A stretch of 64,000 bases of DNA from Elizabethkingia bruuniana (GCF_002024805.1 NZ_CP014337.1:2542001-2606000); one strand, 5' to 3'; numbered from the stretch's first letter, positions 42,269 through 51,465 are shown. Notes: a model not told the origin generated them from the letters alone. Numbers and translations: made by a program.

Positions 42269-42292
42269 CAGTGCAAAACTGCAGATCTAATT

Positions 42293-43498
42293 ATGGAACT
42301 TATTCACAGAAACCTACTTATTGGCATCCACGATGCACTACAGGAAACCTTTTTCGAAAAAAATAAATATGCCGACAAGGTTATTGAGAGACTTCTCAAA
42401 GCACACAGAAAATGGGGAAGCCAGGACAGAGCTGTTGTTTCTGAGATTTTCTATAATATTATCCGTTGGAAAAAACGCCTTGAATATTATATGGGCGAAG
42501 GTGCAAAACCAGGTAACATTTACAGAATGATTCTTGCATATCTTTTGTGGACAAAAACTCATTACAAAAAGTTTGAAGAATTTGAAGGTATTAAAATTGC
42601 CGACATCCTTAACAAACTAAAGAAAGGAACGGTACCTACAAAAGCTGTACAATATTCAATTCCGGAATGGCTTGCTGAAACTCTTGAGAAAGAATTAGGC
42701 GCCAACTGGGAAAAAGAAATGGATGCATTAAATGACCCTGCTCCAACTGTACTTCGCGTAAATACTCTGAAGACAACAAAAGAAAAATTAATCGAAGAAT
42801 TACAGAAAAGTGAAATAGAATCTCACGCCGTTCGTGGTTATGAAGATGCTGTGGAACTGGAAGAAAAGAAAAATGTTTTCCTTACTGAGGCCTTCAAAAA
42901 GGGAATGTTTGAAGTACAGGATGCTTCTTCACAGTTAATCGGAAAATTCCTTGATGTAAAAGAAGGTATGCGTGTTGTTGATGCCTGCGCAGGTGCAGGT
43001 GGTAAAACATTACACATTGCTGCTTTAATGAAAAACAAAGGACAGATTATTGCACTTGATATATTCGAATGGAAACTGGCTGAACTTAAGCGTAGAGCTA
43101 AAAGAGCTGGTGCTCATAATATTGAAACAAGAATTATTGATGACAATAAAGTGATCAAAAGACTTCATAACTCTGCAGACAGATTATTGATAGATGCTCC
43201 TTGTTCTGGTTTAGGAGTACTAAAAAGAAATCCGGATAGTAAATGGAAAATTGATCAGGATTTTATAGACAGAATAAAAAAGGAACAGGAAAATATCCTT
43301 CAGGATTATTCTAAAATTATAAAGAAAGGCGGGCAAATGGTATACGCTACTTGTTCTATTCTTCCTTCTGAAAACACATTACAGACTAAGAACTTTATTG
43401 AAAAGAATCCGGAATACGAACTAATCGGTGAAGAAAAAATTATGCCTAGTCATGGTTACGATGGTTTCTATATGGCATTAATTCAAAGAAAGGCCTAA
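42293..43498 (+). CDS. RsmB/NOP-family RNA 5-methylcytosine methyltransferase
   Basis: 401 residues from the ATG at 42293. The N-terminal NusB-like helical domain (about 1-140) is followed by the SAM-binding Rossmann fold: motif I DACAGAGGKTLHIAALM, motif IV DAPCSGLGVLKRNPD with one catalytic Cys, and motif VI YATCSILPSEN with the second. This two-cysteine layout is that of m5C methyltransferases such as RsmB (16S rRNA C967). The exact target is unproven. The next gene begins immediately after the stop (TAAGTG), so cotranscription is likely. Confidence 0.92.
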   Translation: MELIHRNLLIGIHDALQETFFEKNKYADKVIERLLKAHRKWGSQDRAVVSEIFYNIIRWKKRLEYYMGEGAKPGNIYRMILAYLLWTKTHYKKFEEFEGIKIADILNKLKKGTVPTKAVQYSIPEWLAETLEKELGANWEKEMDALNDPAPTVLRVNTLKTTKEKLIEELQKSEIESHAVRGYEDAVELEEKKNVFLTEAFKKGMFEVQDASSQLIGKFLDVKEGMRVVDACAGAGGKTLHIAALMKNKGQIIALDIFEWKLAELKRRAKRAGAHNIETRIIDDNKVIKRLHNSADRLLIDAPCSGLGVLKRNPDSKWKIDQDFIDRIKKEQENILQDYSKIIKKGGQMVYATCSILPSENTLQTKNFIEKNPEYELIGEEKIMPSHGYDGFYMALIQRKA

Positions 43499-44089
43499 GT
43501 GGCTCACGATATTTCTTCAATTGTTGATGAAATAACGTGCCATTATGTGGCATTACCAGAGGATTGTATTCAGGAATTGATTACCAAATGCAAAATTCTT
43601 ATACTCGACAAAGAAGAAGAAATTATAAAAACCGGCCAATATTCAGATAAAACTTATTATGTTGCTGCCGGCAGCGCTAGGGCTTTTTATATAAAAGAAA
43701 ACGGCAAAGAAGTTACAGAATGGTTCGCCTTTAATGGCGAATTCATCTGTTCTGTCAATAGCTTTTTTCAGAATATCCCAAGTACATTTTCCATAAGTTC
43801 TGTAGAACCCGCTGTCCTTCTGGAGATCAGCAGAGCCACAGCAAATTATTTATCTGATAAATACAGGGCTTTTGAAAGACTTGAAAAAAAGGTTATTACC
43901 AACACTCTTATAAAACTTCAGCAGCGCATTAGTGCGCTGCAATTTGAAGATGCACGACATAAATATGAAAACCTTATAAACACCCAACCCGGGATTCTCC
44001 GCCGCATTCCACTATCCTATATTGCATCCTATCTGGGGATTACACTTGAAACCTTAAGCAGAATAAGAAATCCTAAGAATATCATTTGA
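43499..44089 (+). CDS. Crp/Fnr-family transcriptional regulator
   Basis: 196 residues. The start is GTG, directly abutting the preceding stop codon; no ATG in frame is close enough to give a full domain. The cyclic-nucleotide-binding beta roll occupies about 20-120 (ILDKEEEIIKTGQYSDKTYYVAAGSARAF). A C-terminal HTH, IPLSYIASYLGITLETLSRI, is the usual Bacteroidota form. No cysteine cluster for an Fe-S centre is seen. It ends 51 bp before a cytochrome-b-like membrane protein gene, which may be its target. Confidence 0.88.
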   Translation: MAHDISSIVDEITCHYVALPEDCIQELITKCKILILDKEEEIIKTGQYSDKTYYVAAGSARAFYIKENGKEVTEWFAFNGEFICSVNSFFQNIPSTFSISSVEPAVLLEISRATANYLSDKYRAFERLEKKVITNTLIKLQQRISALQFEDARHKYENLINTQPGILRRIPLSYIASYLGITLETLSRIRNPKNII

Positions 44090-44140
44090 TATAAATCAAA
44101 TAATCTGTAGATATTACTCCCGATTTTTGAGAAAAAATAA

Positions 44141-44749
44141 ATGAAAGATCTTCACTATTTTTCGGGACTAACGCTATTGATCTTCATCAGCGGCCATCTA
44201 TTTAATCATTTTTGTGGTATTTTCAGTATATCTCTCCATATTGAAATTATGGATATACTCCGCAATATTTACAGAAATCCTGTGATTGAAGTTTTATTAC
44301 TAACTGCAGTTATTTTCCAAATCATTTCAGGGATCAGACTTATCCTTAAGAAAAATAAGGCCGGATCATTTTATGAAAAGATACATGTATGGAGTGGTAT
44401 TTACATGGCTTTATTTCTTATTATTCATGTCAGTGCAGTACTCACAGGAAGATTTATACTACATCTGGATACTAATTTTTATTTTGGAGTAGCCGGAATT
44501 AATAACTTCCCATTTAGTTTATTTTTTGTTCCGTATTATGGCTTAGCTATTCTCTCTCTCTTTGCTCATCTTGCAGCAGTACATCTTAAAAAGATGAAAT
44601 ATGACATATTGGGCATACAACCTTTAGTACAGGCCAATACAATTCTACTCACTGGAGTTGTCATTACTATTTTCATATTTTATGGCCTCACTAATCATTT
44701 TCATGGTGTTAATATTCCTAAGACCTATTATATCCTGATTGGTAAATAG
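44141..44749 (+). CDS. Cytochrome-b-like integral membrane protein (SdhC/FrdC-resembling, tentative)
   Basis: 202 residues with about five hydrophobic helices and many histidines placed in or next to helices: SGHLFNHFCG, YEKIHVWSGIY, FLIIHVSAVL, LFAHLAAVH. The spacing GHxxxH ... NPxxEVLLL ... IHVWSG resembles the dihaem cytochrome b subunits of succinate dehydrogenase and fumarate reductase, suggesting haem b binding, but no flavoprotein or Fe-S subunit is nearby. It probably belongs with the Crp/Fnr gene just upstream. Function unknown; haem binding is inference from histidine positions. Confidence 0.55.
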   Translation: MKDLHYFSGLTLLIFISGHLFNHFCGIFSISLHIEIMDILRNIYRNPVIEVLLLTAVIFQIISGIRLILKKNKAGSFYEKIHVWSGIYMALFLIIHVSAVLTGRFILHLDTNFYFGVAGINNFPFSLFFVPYYGLAILSLFAHLAAVHLKKMKYDILGIQPLVQANTILLTGVVITIFIFYGLTNHFHGVNIPKTYYILIGK

Positions 44750-44769
44750 TCATCTTCGGGCATTTTCTT

Positions 44770-44777
44770 TACCTTTG
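44770..44777 (+). promoter_or_regulatory. -7 element of the PNGase F gene
   Basis: TACCTTTG, 15 nt before the ATG at 44793. The longer in-frame start at 44739 precedes it and is rejected. Confidence 0.6.
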
Positions 44778-44792
44778 TTGAAAACTAATCTT

Positions 44793-46460
44793 ATGCAAAA
44801 AATTTTACTGTGCAGCCTTATTACAGGTGCCCAGATGATTTTCGCCCAGACTTATGAAATTACTTATCAGAATTCATTCGAAGGGAAGATAAATCCTAAT
44901 CAGAATCATATCATCAGCATTACCAATAGTGATAAAACACTATTATTCAATGAGAAAATAAAAAATAAAAAAGCTAATTTTCCTTTTGAGGTTAATGAAA
45001 TTAACAGAAAAAACAATGAAGTTAGCCAGTTTGCTTTTCTTAATAACAATGAAGTTGTAAAAACAAGCGATAATACAATTCTTGCTAAACAGGAGTTCAA
45101 ACCGACTTCCGAAACCGGAAAAATACTGGGCTATAATGTAAAGAAAGCTGTAACAAGTGTAAATTCTAATACCATAGAAGTATGGTATACCAATGATCTT
45201 AAAGTAAAAGGAGGTCCAAGTATATTGGGACAGGATTTAGGTCTGGTACTAAAGACAGTAAGAAATGGCAGCTCTGTTGTTGAAGCAACTTCAGTAAAAA
45301 AAATAAAATCACTGGACGATCAGGTTTTATTCAATGGGAAGAATATTGCTGAAAAAGATGCGCTTACTTACAAAGACATGATTTGGAAGAGTAGATTTAT
45401 CACTATCCCTGTTTTCGAAAATGAAACAATTAACTTTAGTGATGCTTCTAAATCTGATCAGATTATTCAGCGCTTTGGTAACGGAACAATTATCCTGAAG
45501 AAAGTAAAAATCCCGGAAATTAAACAAGGCAATACAATTTTTGTAGAACTAAAACAAAAATCTAATGGCGATGCATACGACCGAACCGGAGATGTATTTA
45601 TAATTCCGCAGGAAAGAGCTATATCTTATTATACAGGTTTAACACAGGGTGTAAAATCACTTCCGGTATACCAGAACGGAAATGGTAAATCCTACCAAGG
45701 CGTTGCTTTAACTTCGGATTATCTTCCGTTTATTGAATTGATGCGCTTTTTTACACCTTTCGGAATTGGACATTTCAATGAAAAGATTCAGCTGAAAGGA
45801 AAAAATTGGCACGACAATACACCATACCGTCAGGACATCACCGAACTTCGTCCGCAACTAAGTGGAAAAGAAGTCTTAGTAGGAGCATTTATCGGGAACT
45901 ACGATAAAGGCGGACATCAGATAAGTTTAGAATTAAGCATACATCCGGATCAGCAGAAAATTGTGAATAATAACTTTGTGCTGCCTGTTTTCAATACTAC
46001 CAATGTAATGGAAATGGCTGGTCAGGACTATCCTACTATGTTTAGCTCTGACAAAGGAGTTGAAGTTGAGTTTATTTTGGCAAAAGATCTTAAAAATGCA
46101 CAGTTACGTTATATTACAACCGGCCACGGTGGCTGGGGAGAAGGTGATGAATTTGTACCAAAAGAAAATTCTATTTATCTGGACGGGAAACTGGCACATG
46201 CTTTTACACCATGGAGAACAGATTGTGGATCCTACAGATTATTCAATCCGGCATCGGGTAACTTCGAGGACGGCCTTTCTTCTTCGGATCTCAGCCGTTC
46301 CAACTGGTGTCCCGGGACTATAACCAATCCGGTTTATATCAACTTAGGAAACCTGAAAGCAGGTAAACATACGATACAGGTTAAAATTCCACAGGGAGCT
46401 CCGGAAGGAAGCAGTCAAAGCTTTTGGAATATCTCAGGCGTTCTCCTAGGACAGGAATAA
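44793..46460 (+). CDS. Peptide-N4-(N-acetyl-beta-glucosaminyl)asparagine amidase F, F-II type
   Basis: 555 residues from the ATG at 44793. Signal peptide MQKILLCSLITGAQMIFAQ. The N-terminal 200 residues form an extra domain absent from classical PNGase F. Residues about 210-555 match the two PNGase F jellyroll domains: GDAYDRTGDVF, whose Asp263 aligns with catalytic Asp60 of PNGase F; THGGWGEGDEF region with Glu453 aligning with Glu206; and RSNWCPGT aligning with the RAGWCPGM segment. Length and the N-terminal extension match PNGase F-II described from Elizabethkingia meningoseptica. It removes N-glycans from glycoproteins, deamidating Asn to Asp, and is secreted. Alignment by eye from memory. 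Confidence 0.9.
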   Translation: MQKILLCSLITGAQMIFAQTYEITYQNSFEGKINPNQNHIISITNSDKTLLFNEKIKNKKANFPFEVNEINRKNNEVSQFAFLNNNEVVKTSDNTILAKQEFKPTSETGKILGYNVKKAVTSVNSNTIEVWYTNDLKVKGGPSILGQDLGLVLKTVRNGSSVVEATSVKKIKSLDDQVLFNGKNIAEKDALTYKDMIWKSRFITIPVFENETINFSDASKSDQIIQRFGNGTIILKKVKIPEIKQGNTIFVELKQKSNGDAYDRTGDVFIIPQERAISYYTGLTQGVKSLPVYQNGNGKSYQGVALTSDYLPFIELMRFFTPFGIGHFNEKIQLKGKNWHDNTPYRQDITELRPQLSGKEVLVGAFIGNYDKGGHQISLELSIHPDQQKIVNNNFVLPVFNTTNVMEMAGQDYPTMFSSDKGVEVEFILAKDLKNAQLRYITTGHGGWGEGDEFVPKENSIYLDGKLAHAFTPWRTDCGSYRLFNPASGNFEDGLSSSDLSRSNWCPGTITNPVYINLGNLKAGKHTIQVKIPQGAPEGSSQSFWNISGVLLGQE

Positions 46461-46463
46461 CAA

Positions 46464-46559
46464 ATAGGTCAATGGGTCAATAAGTGAATATACGATCTTT
46501 TGTCAATTCACCCATTCACTTATTCACCTATTGACTTAATTGACCATCCACTTATTGAC
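46464..46559. repeat. Inverted repeat built from an 8-bp periodic sequence
   Basis: The left arm (46468-46489) and right arm (46514-46535) are 22-bp inverted copies with two differences. Both consist of degenerate octamers: AATAGGTC, AATGGGTC, AATAAGTG on the left; CAATTCAC, CCATTCAC, TTATTCAC, CTATTGAC on the right, continuing to about 46559. The region lies directly after the PNGase F stop. Confidence 0.6.
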
Positions 46560-46569
46560 AATACAAATT

Positions 46570-46610
46570 TCCCATCTTAATTTTTTTCGGTTAGGATGGG
46601 ATTCTTTTTT
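46570..46610 (+). terminator. Terminator downstream of the PNGase F gene
   Basis: TCCCATCTTAA (46570-46580) pairs with TTAGGATGGGA (46591-46601, one G-T pair), followed by TTCTTTTTT. The rest of the gap to asnB is AT-rich with a near-match -7 element (CATATTTG). Confidence 0.75.
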
Positions 46611-46746
46611 ATGATTCTTAAAAAAATCCTACTATAAAATTAATTTATGCATATTTTTCTTAATCAAATATTTTTATTTGTTTAAAAAATAATCGAATTG
46701 CATATTTGCATTAATAAAATGAATTAAAATTTAAAAACATAAGAAA

Positions 46747-48408
46747 ATGTGCGGGATAGTATGCTTATTTGATGCAAAACAAAAAACAGAAACATTAAGA
46801 CCTCAGGTACTGGAAATGTCTAAAAAAATCAGACACCGTGGGCCAGACTGGTCAGGTATTTTTCAGGACGAAAAAGTAATTTTCTCTCATGAAAGACTGG
46901 CAATTGTAGATCCTACTTCAGGGAAACAACCTCTTTTCTCTAAAGACGGAAATCTTGTTTTAGCAGTAAATGGCGAAATCTATAACCACCTGGAACTAAG
47001 AAAAGAATTTCCTGAGTATGAATTCCTGACACAATCTGATTGTGAAGTAATTTTAGCACTTTATCAGAAATACGGAAAAGATTTCTTAGAAAAACTGAAT
47101 GGCATCTTTGCTTTTGCATTATATGACATAGAAAAAGGCACTTACCTTATTAGCCGCGACCATATGGGAATTATCCCTTTATACCGCGGTTGGGATGCAC
47201 ACGGAAATTTTTATGTAGCTTCGGAACTTAAAGCTTTGGAAGGTGTTTGCAATAAAATTGAAGAATTTAAACCAGGACACTTGTTGTATAGTGGAGATGG
47301 TGAAGAATATCAGCAATGGTACTCAAGAGATTGGGAAAGCTTCGATACAGTAAAAGATAATCCTACTGATATCGCAGCCCTTAGAAAGGGACTAGAAGAT
47401 GCTGTACACCGTCAGCTGATGAGTGATGTTCCGTATGGTGTTCTTTTATCCGGCGGACTGGATTCTACTATTATTGCAGCAGTAACAGCAAAGTTTGCTT
47501 CCAAAAGAATTGAAAGTGGTGATACGCAGGAAGCATGGTACCCGCGCTTACACAGTTTTGCAGTTGGATTAGAAGGATCTCCGGATCTTGCAGCAGCGAG
47601 GAAAGCTGCAGACCATATAGGCTCTGTTCACCACGAAGTAAAATACACTATTCAGGAAGGACTGGATGCAATCCGTGATGTTATTTATCACCTGGAAACT
47701 TATGATGTGACAACTATCAGAGCTTCTACTCCGATGTATCTTCTGGCAAGAGTCATAAAATCCATGGGAATCAAAATGGTACTATCCGGCGAAGGTTCCG
47801 ATGAATTATTCGGAGGTTATCTTTATTTCCACAAGGCACCAAGTGCTCAGGCATTTCATGAAGAAAACGTAAGAAAGCTAGGCAAACTTCACCTTTACGA
47901 TTGTCTTCGTGCAAACAAGTCTCTGATGGCATGGGGTATTGAAGGCCGTGTACCATTCCTAGATAAAGAATTTATGGATATTGCCATGACAATCAACCCT
48001 CAGGACAAAATGATAACACCTGAAAGAATGGAAAAATGGGTTCTGAGAAAGGCTTTTGAAGATATCTTACCGGAAAGCATCGCCTGGAGACAAAAAGAGC
48101 AGTTTAGTGATGGTGTAGGCTATAGCTGGATTGATACTCTGAAACAAATTGCAGAGGATGAAGTAAGCGATGAAATGATGGTAAATGCTAAATACCGTTT
48201 CCCTATCAACACTCCTATGAGCAAGGAAGAATACCGTTACAGAAGCATATTTACAGAATTATTCCCTAGCGACAGCGCTTCACAAACGGTACCTTCTGTC
48301 CCTTCTGTTGCCTGCTCTACACCTGTAGCTTTGGAATGGGATGAGGCCTTCAAAAAAATGAATGACCCTAGCGGACGTGCTGTAAAAGTACATGAAGTAA
48401 GTTACTAA
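46747..48408 (+). CDS. asnB: Asparagine synthase B (glutamine-hydrolysing)
   Basis: 553 residues, AsnB length. Cys2 (MCGIVCLFD) is the N-terminal glutaminase nucleophile; RHRGPDWSG, NGEIYNH and SDCEVILALY belong to the same domain (about 1-205). The synthetase domain has the PP-loop LLSGGLDSTIIAA (about 233) and SGEGSDELFGGYLYFHKAP. It makes asparagine from aspartate, glutamine and ATP in the cytoplasm. It is monocistronic, preceded by 286 bp with a repeat and followed by a perfect terminator. No regulator-binding site was recognised. Confidence 0.97.
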   Translation: MCGIVCLFDAKQKTETLRPQVLEMSKKIRHRGPDWSGIFQDEKVIFSHERLAIVDPTSGKQPLFSKDGNLVLAVNGEIYNHLELRKEFPEYEFLTQSDCEVILALYQKYGKDFLEKLNGIFAFALYDIEKGTYLISRDHMGIIPLYRGWDAHGNFYVASELKALEGVCNKIEEFKPGHLLYSGDGEEYQQWYSRDWESFDTVKDNPTDIAALRKGLEDAVHRQLMSDVPYGVLLSGGLDSTIIAAVTAKFASKRIESGDTQEAWYPRLHSFAVGLEGSPDLAAARKAADHIGSVHHEVKYTIQEGLDAIRDVIYHLETYDVTTIRASTPMYLLARVIKSMGIKMVLSGEGSDELFGGYLYFHKAPSAQAFHEENVRKLGKLHLYDCLRANKSLMAWGIEGRVPFLDKEFMDIAMTINPQDKMITPERMEKWVLRKAFEDILPESIAWRQKEQFSDGVGYSWIDTLKQIAEDEVSDEMMVNAKYRFPINTPMSKEEYRYRSIFTELFPSDSASQTVPSVPSVACSTPVALEWDEAFKKMNDPSGRAVKVHEVSY

Positions 48409-48434
48409 CAATCACAGATATTTCAATCAACACC

Positions 48435-48462
48435 AAAGCGCAACCCTGTAAGGTTGCGCTTT
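48435..48462. terminator. Terminator of asnB, usable in both directions
   Basis: AAAGCGCAACC (48435-48445) pairs perfectly with GGTTGCGCTTT (48452-48462), lying between convergent asnB and the lipoprotein gene. Confidence 0.85.
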
Positions 48463-48497
48463 ACTTTGATCTATGATGTTGTTTTCTGTTTGAAGGT

Positions 48498-48968
48498 TTA
48501 TTTCTTAACCGTTTTAATCTCTCCCTGATATTGGTTATCTACCACAAGGATAAGGCAAGGTCTCATCGAATAACTTTGCTTTCCTTCCACTTTTTCTTCA
48601 TAAGCCAGTGTTATTACATCTCCACTTTTAGATAGTGTTGGCATATTCAGATTTGTCAGCATATCTGTAGAAGGATTAATCACAGCAATAACATATTGCT
48701 TGGAAAAATCGATTTTTGTAGGCATATTATTCATGGTCGCTGCTGCACCAAAAAACTTCTCAAACCCTTCTTCATTTGTAATCTTTTCTACAAAAGTTGG
48801 CTTATCTTCCAGTGTGTTTTTGATAAAATAGTTTTTAGCTAACGCGAAAGGAACTTTCATATTCATTCCTGTTTCTTTTGTCATTTCTTTATCAGATGCT
48901 TTTTTCGTACTCTGACAAGACATTACTGTAAGCGCTGCTACCAATAAAATGGATGCTGTTTTTTTCAT
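48498..48968 (-). CDS. Hypothetical lipoprotein
   Basis: 156 residues from the ATG at 48968; the open frame extends upstream but that part lacks the signal start. MKKTASILLVAALTVMSCQS carries lipobox VMSC (Cys18) and a Ser/Lys tether. The body (NYFIKNTLEDKPTFVEKITN, QYVIAVINPSTDMLTNLNMP) is about 110 residues, compact, beta-rich, and reads like a small periplasmic protease-inhibitor or lipocalin-sized domain, but I do not recognise a family. -7 element TATTTTTG about 42 nt upstream. No linked partner is evident. Confidence 0.65.
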   Translation of the reverse strand: MKKTASILLVAALTVMSCQSTKKASDKEMTKETGMNMKVPFALAKNYFIKNTLEDKPTFVEKITNEEGFEKFFGAAATMNNMPTKIDFSKQYVIAVINPSTDMLTNLNMPTLSKSGDVITLAYEEKVEGKQSYSMRPCLILVVDNQYQGEIKTVKK

Positions 48969-49010
48969 TATTGTTTGTTTAAAATATATTATTTGTGTTT
49001 TTATCGTTTG

Positions 49011-49018
49011 CAAAAATA
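49011..49018 (-). promoter_or_regulatory. -7 element of the lipoprotein gene at 48498
   Basis: Minus-strand TATTTTTG, 42 nt before the ATG at 48968. Confidence 0.5.
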
Positions 49019-49207
49019 GCCGTCTTTATCCTAAATTACAATTTGATAAAATGTTTATTTTTAGATTTTATGTGACAGCTATCTTTTCGTCAAATGTGTT
49101 TTCAAGAATGCAAATATTATGATAATTAGTAATAAATGTCAAAAAAACTAGTACTACACACATACCTCATCCCTGTCAGTACAATGGTTTTCAATAATTT
49201 GAAAACA

Positions 49208-50659
49208 TCAATCCAAATCCTGAAAGAACACATACAGATCCTGATCTGTTGGTACATTCAGTTTTTTTCTGAGTCTGTGTTTTTTCTGCTGTACCGATTT
49301 ATGCTGAATAAATGTATAGTTTGCAATTTCCTTGGATGAAAAGTTTAGTTTAATCATCGCACAAAAGGCAAGCTCAGAGCTTACAAGGCCTGGATCTATT
49401 TTAAGCAGATTGTCTATAAATTTGGGGTATACTTCCCGAAATCTGGTAAGGAAAGTAGAATCATTTTGCTTTGCCAAAACAACCAGCTCTTCAAAGACAT
49501 TCCCATCTGCCATTATATTCTTTGGTTCTCCTTGCTCATCTTTATCCGCATATTTTTTCAGTAATAATTTTCTGTTTCGTTTATAGATATACATTGAAAC
49601 AATAAAACTTAGTGCTACTAATCCGAAAACATAAAAGAATGTTCTGTTTTTATCAGTCTTTAATTCCTTATCTTTATCTGCAAGCATTTTCTCTATCGAC
49701 TGATTAAGTATTTCATTCTGCTTTAAATTAAGACTATCATTGGCTTTTGTATACTTAATAATAAAATCATGCTCTTTTTCAGTTTCACCAAGTTTTTCAT
49801 AAACCTTTGCTATAGACTGGTAGATAAAAGGAATTTGATAAATTCTGTTAGTAGCTGTATACATTGACAAGGCTTTTTCATAGTAGCTTAAAGCTTCTTT
49901 GGAATTATTTATTGCATCATAATATTGCCCAGAAGTCTGATAAACCATTCCTCGTTCCGAAGTTTTTTCCGGAGTTCCATTTAGCTTTATCAGCGCCTCT
50001 TTTAGATAAGTATCCGCTGAATCTTTACGTCCCGTATACTGTAAGTGATGTTTGGCAATAAGTGCCAGATATAATGGGCTCCTGTCTATATTTAGTGCCC
50101 GATGGAAATAAATCAGAGAAGAGTCTGGCCGTTCTTTAACGTACATAAAATCTGCTCTGTTTGCATATACCCTGCCCAAAAAATAACTTTTCTGATCTTC
50201 AACAGAAGATTTTTTCAAAAAATATAATGCCTTAGCATTATATATCAGAGCATTATCATGAAGCCCGATAACTTTATTTAGCTGACCATATTCCTGGTAC
50301 AATTTAGCACTAAGCGGAGCATGTTTATTATCTGCAATAATATCGTCTGCTTTGCGGATGTACTGAAATCCATTTTTGTAGTTGCCAATTGTAGAATACA
50401 TATTGGCTATATTGATGTAGCATAAAGCTTCTCCCTCTTTATATTGCTCTTTCTCTGCTTTGGCAAGGTAATCCTGATTAAGCTTTACAAGACTTTTATA
50501 ATCCCCCGAAATACGCAGTTTTTCGTTTTTTTTAAGCAGAGTTTTATTAAAACTTTCTTCTGAAAATTGTTTTGATTGCTTATTACACCCCAATACAAAA
50601 CACAACAAAAAAAAGCTTAAACACCCATATTTTAAAAACTTTCCCTTATCAGATCCCAT
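49208..50659 (-). CDS. TPR-containing membrane-bound regulator with LuxR-like HTH
   Basis: 483 residues. The N-terminus MGSDKGKFLKYGCLSFFLLC..LGCNK looks like a lipoprotein-type signal (LGC, Cys25). TPR-like repeats follow (ALCYINIANMYSTIGNYKNG, YQTSGQYYDAINNSKEALSY, IYQSIAKVYEKLGETEKEHD), then a membrane helix near 345 (TFFYVFGLVALSFIVSMYIY), then a cytoplasmic C-terminal helix-turn-helix, LAFCAMIKLNFSSKEIANYT with HKSVQQKKHRLRKKL, in the LuxR/GerE style. It is the same sensor-anchor-HTH layout as the protein at 1668, with a different DNA-binding domain. Ligand and targets unknown. Confidence 0.82.
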   Translation of the reverse strand: MGSDKGKFLKYGCLSFFLLCFVLGCNKQSKQFSEESFNKTLLKKNEKLRISGDYKSLVKLNQDYLAKAEKEQYKEGEALCYINIANMYSTIGNYKNGFQYIRKADDIIADNKHAPLSAKLYQEYGQLNKVIGLHDNALIYNAKALYFLKKSSVEDQKSYFLGRVYANRADFMYVKERPDSSLIYFHRALNIDRSPLYLALIAKHHLQYTGRKDSADTYLKEALIKLNGTPEKTSERGMVYQTSGQYYDAINNSKEALSYYEKALSMYTATNRIYQIPFIYQSIAKVYEKLGETEKEHDFIIKYTKANDSLNLKQNEILNQSIEKMLADKDKELKTDKNRTFFYVFGLVALSFIVSMYIYKRNRKLLLKKYADKDEQGEPKNIMADGNVFEELVVLAKQNDSTFLTRFREVYPKFIDNLLKIDPGLVSSELAFCAMIKLNFSSKEIANYTFIQHKSVQQKKHRLRKKLNVPTDQDLYVFFQDLD

Positions 50660-50886
50660 GTTCTATTTTAACATTTACACCATTGCAAACATTATTCCTA
50701 AAAACCATTTATTTACCTTTCAAGATACATATAATTATAGATATATTTCGATATAAATATTACAGAAACATTATTATAAATAATTAATACACAATAATAA
50801 AATACCGGATAAGCACTGGGAGTATAATTTACTCATGAGTTTATTATTTCCTATCTTAGTTTTTCATTTTTTTTAAATCAACAGCC

Positions 50887-51351
50887 TTGAAAGAAAGCAT
50901 CACGATACATCCGCACACTGCCGGAACGCCAATTCCCTATAACCTTTTATTACTCGCTGATCCGTCAAAAGAATTAATTGATCAGTACATCAAATCCGGA
51001 CAGCTTTACCTTGCAAAAGGTAATGATGAAATTATCGGATGCTATGTACTTTGCCCATGGGACTCTAATACCATAGAAATTAAAAACATAGCCGTATACG
51101 AAAAATTTCAAAATCAGGGAATCGGGGGATTACTACTGAAAGATGCCATTATAAAAGCTAAAAATAAATTCTATAAAAAACTGGTTATAGGAACCGGAAA
51201 TTCCAGTACAGGGCAGCTTTATCTGTATCAGAAATTTGGTTTCAAAATTACAGATATCCGAAAGAATTTCTTTAAGGATAATTATTCCGACCCAATATGG
51301 GAAAATGGCATTGAGTGTACAGATATGATCTTGTTGACTATGAAATTATAA
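50887..51351 (+). CDS. GNAT-family N-acetyltransferase
   Basis: 154 residues starting at a TTG; no in-frame ATG is close enough, and residues from this start match the usual GNAT N-terminal strand. The acetyl-CoA-binding motif A is clear: IKNIAVYEKFQNQGIGGLLL (QxxGxGxxL), followed by the motif B helix LYLYQKFGFKI. Substrate unknown. It is cytoplasmic. The position of the TTG should be treated as tentative; translation might begin from a non-AUG codon slightly upstream. Confidence 0.85.
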   Translation: MKESITIHPHTAGTPIPYNLLLLADPSKELIDQYIKSGQLYLAKGNDEIIGCYVLCPWDSNTIEIKNIAVYEKFQNQGIGGLLLKDAIIKAKNKFYKKLVIGTGNSSTGQLYLYQKFGFKITDIRKNFFKDNYSDPIWENGIECTDMILLTMKL

Positions 51352-51438
51352 AAAACTAATTCCTTCGAAATAATACCGAAGTTATAATTTCTACAGACAA
51401 TAGTATAATAACTACATCTATACCGGCAGATCAATTGG

Positions 51439-51446
51439 TATTTTTG
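51439..51446 (+). promoter_or_regulatory. -7 element of the amidohydrolase gene at 51466
   Basis: TATTTTTG, 19 nt before the ATG. Confidence 0.6.
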
Positions 51447-51465
51447 CTATTAAAATTTTAGTATC

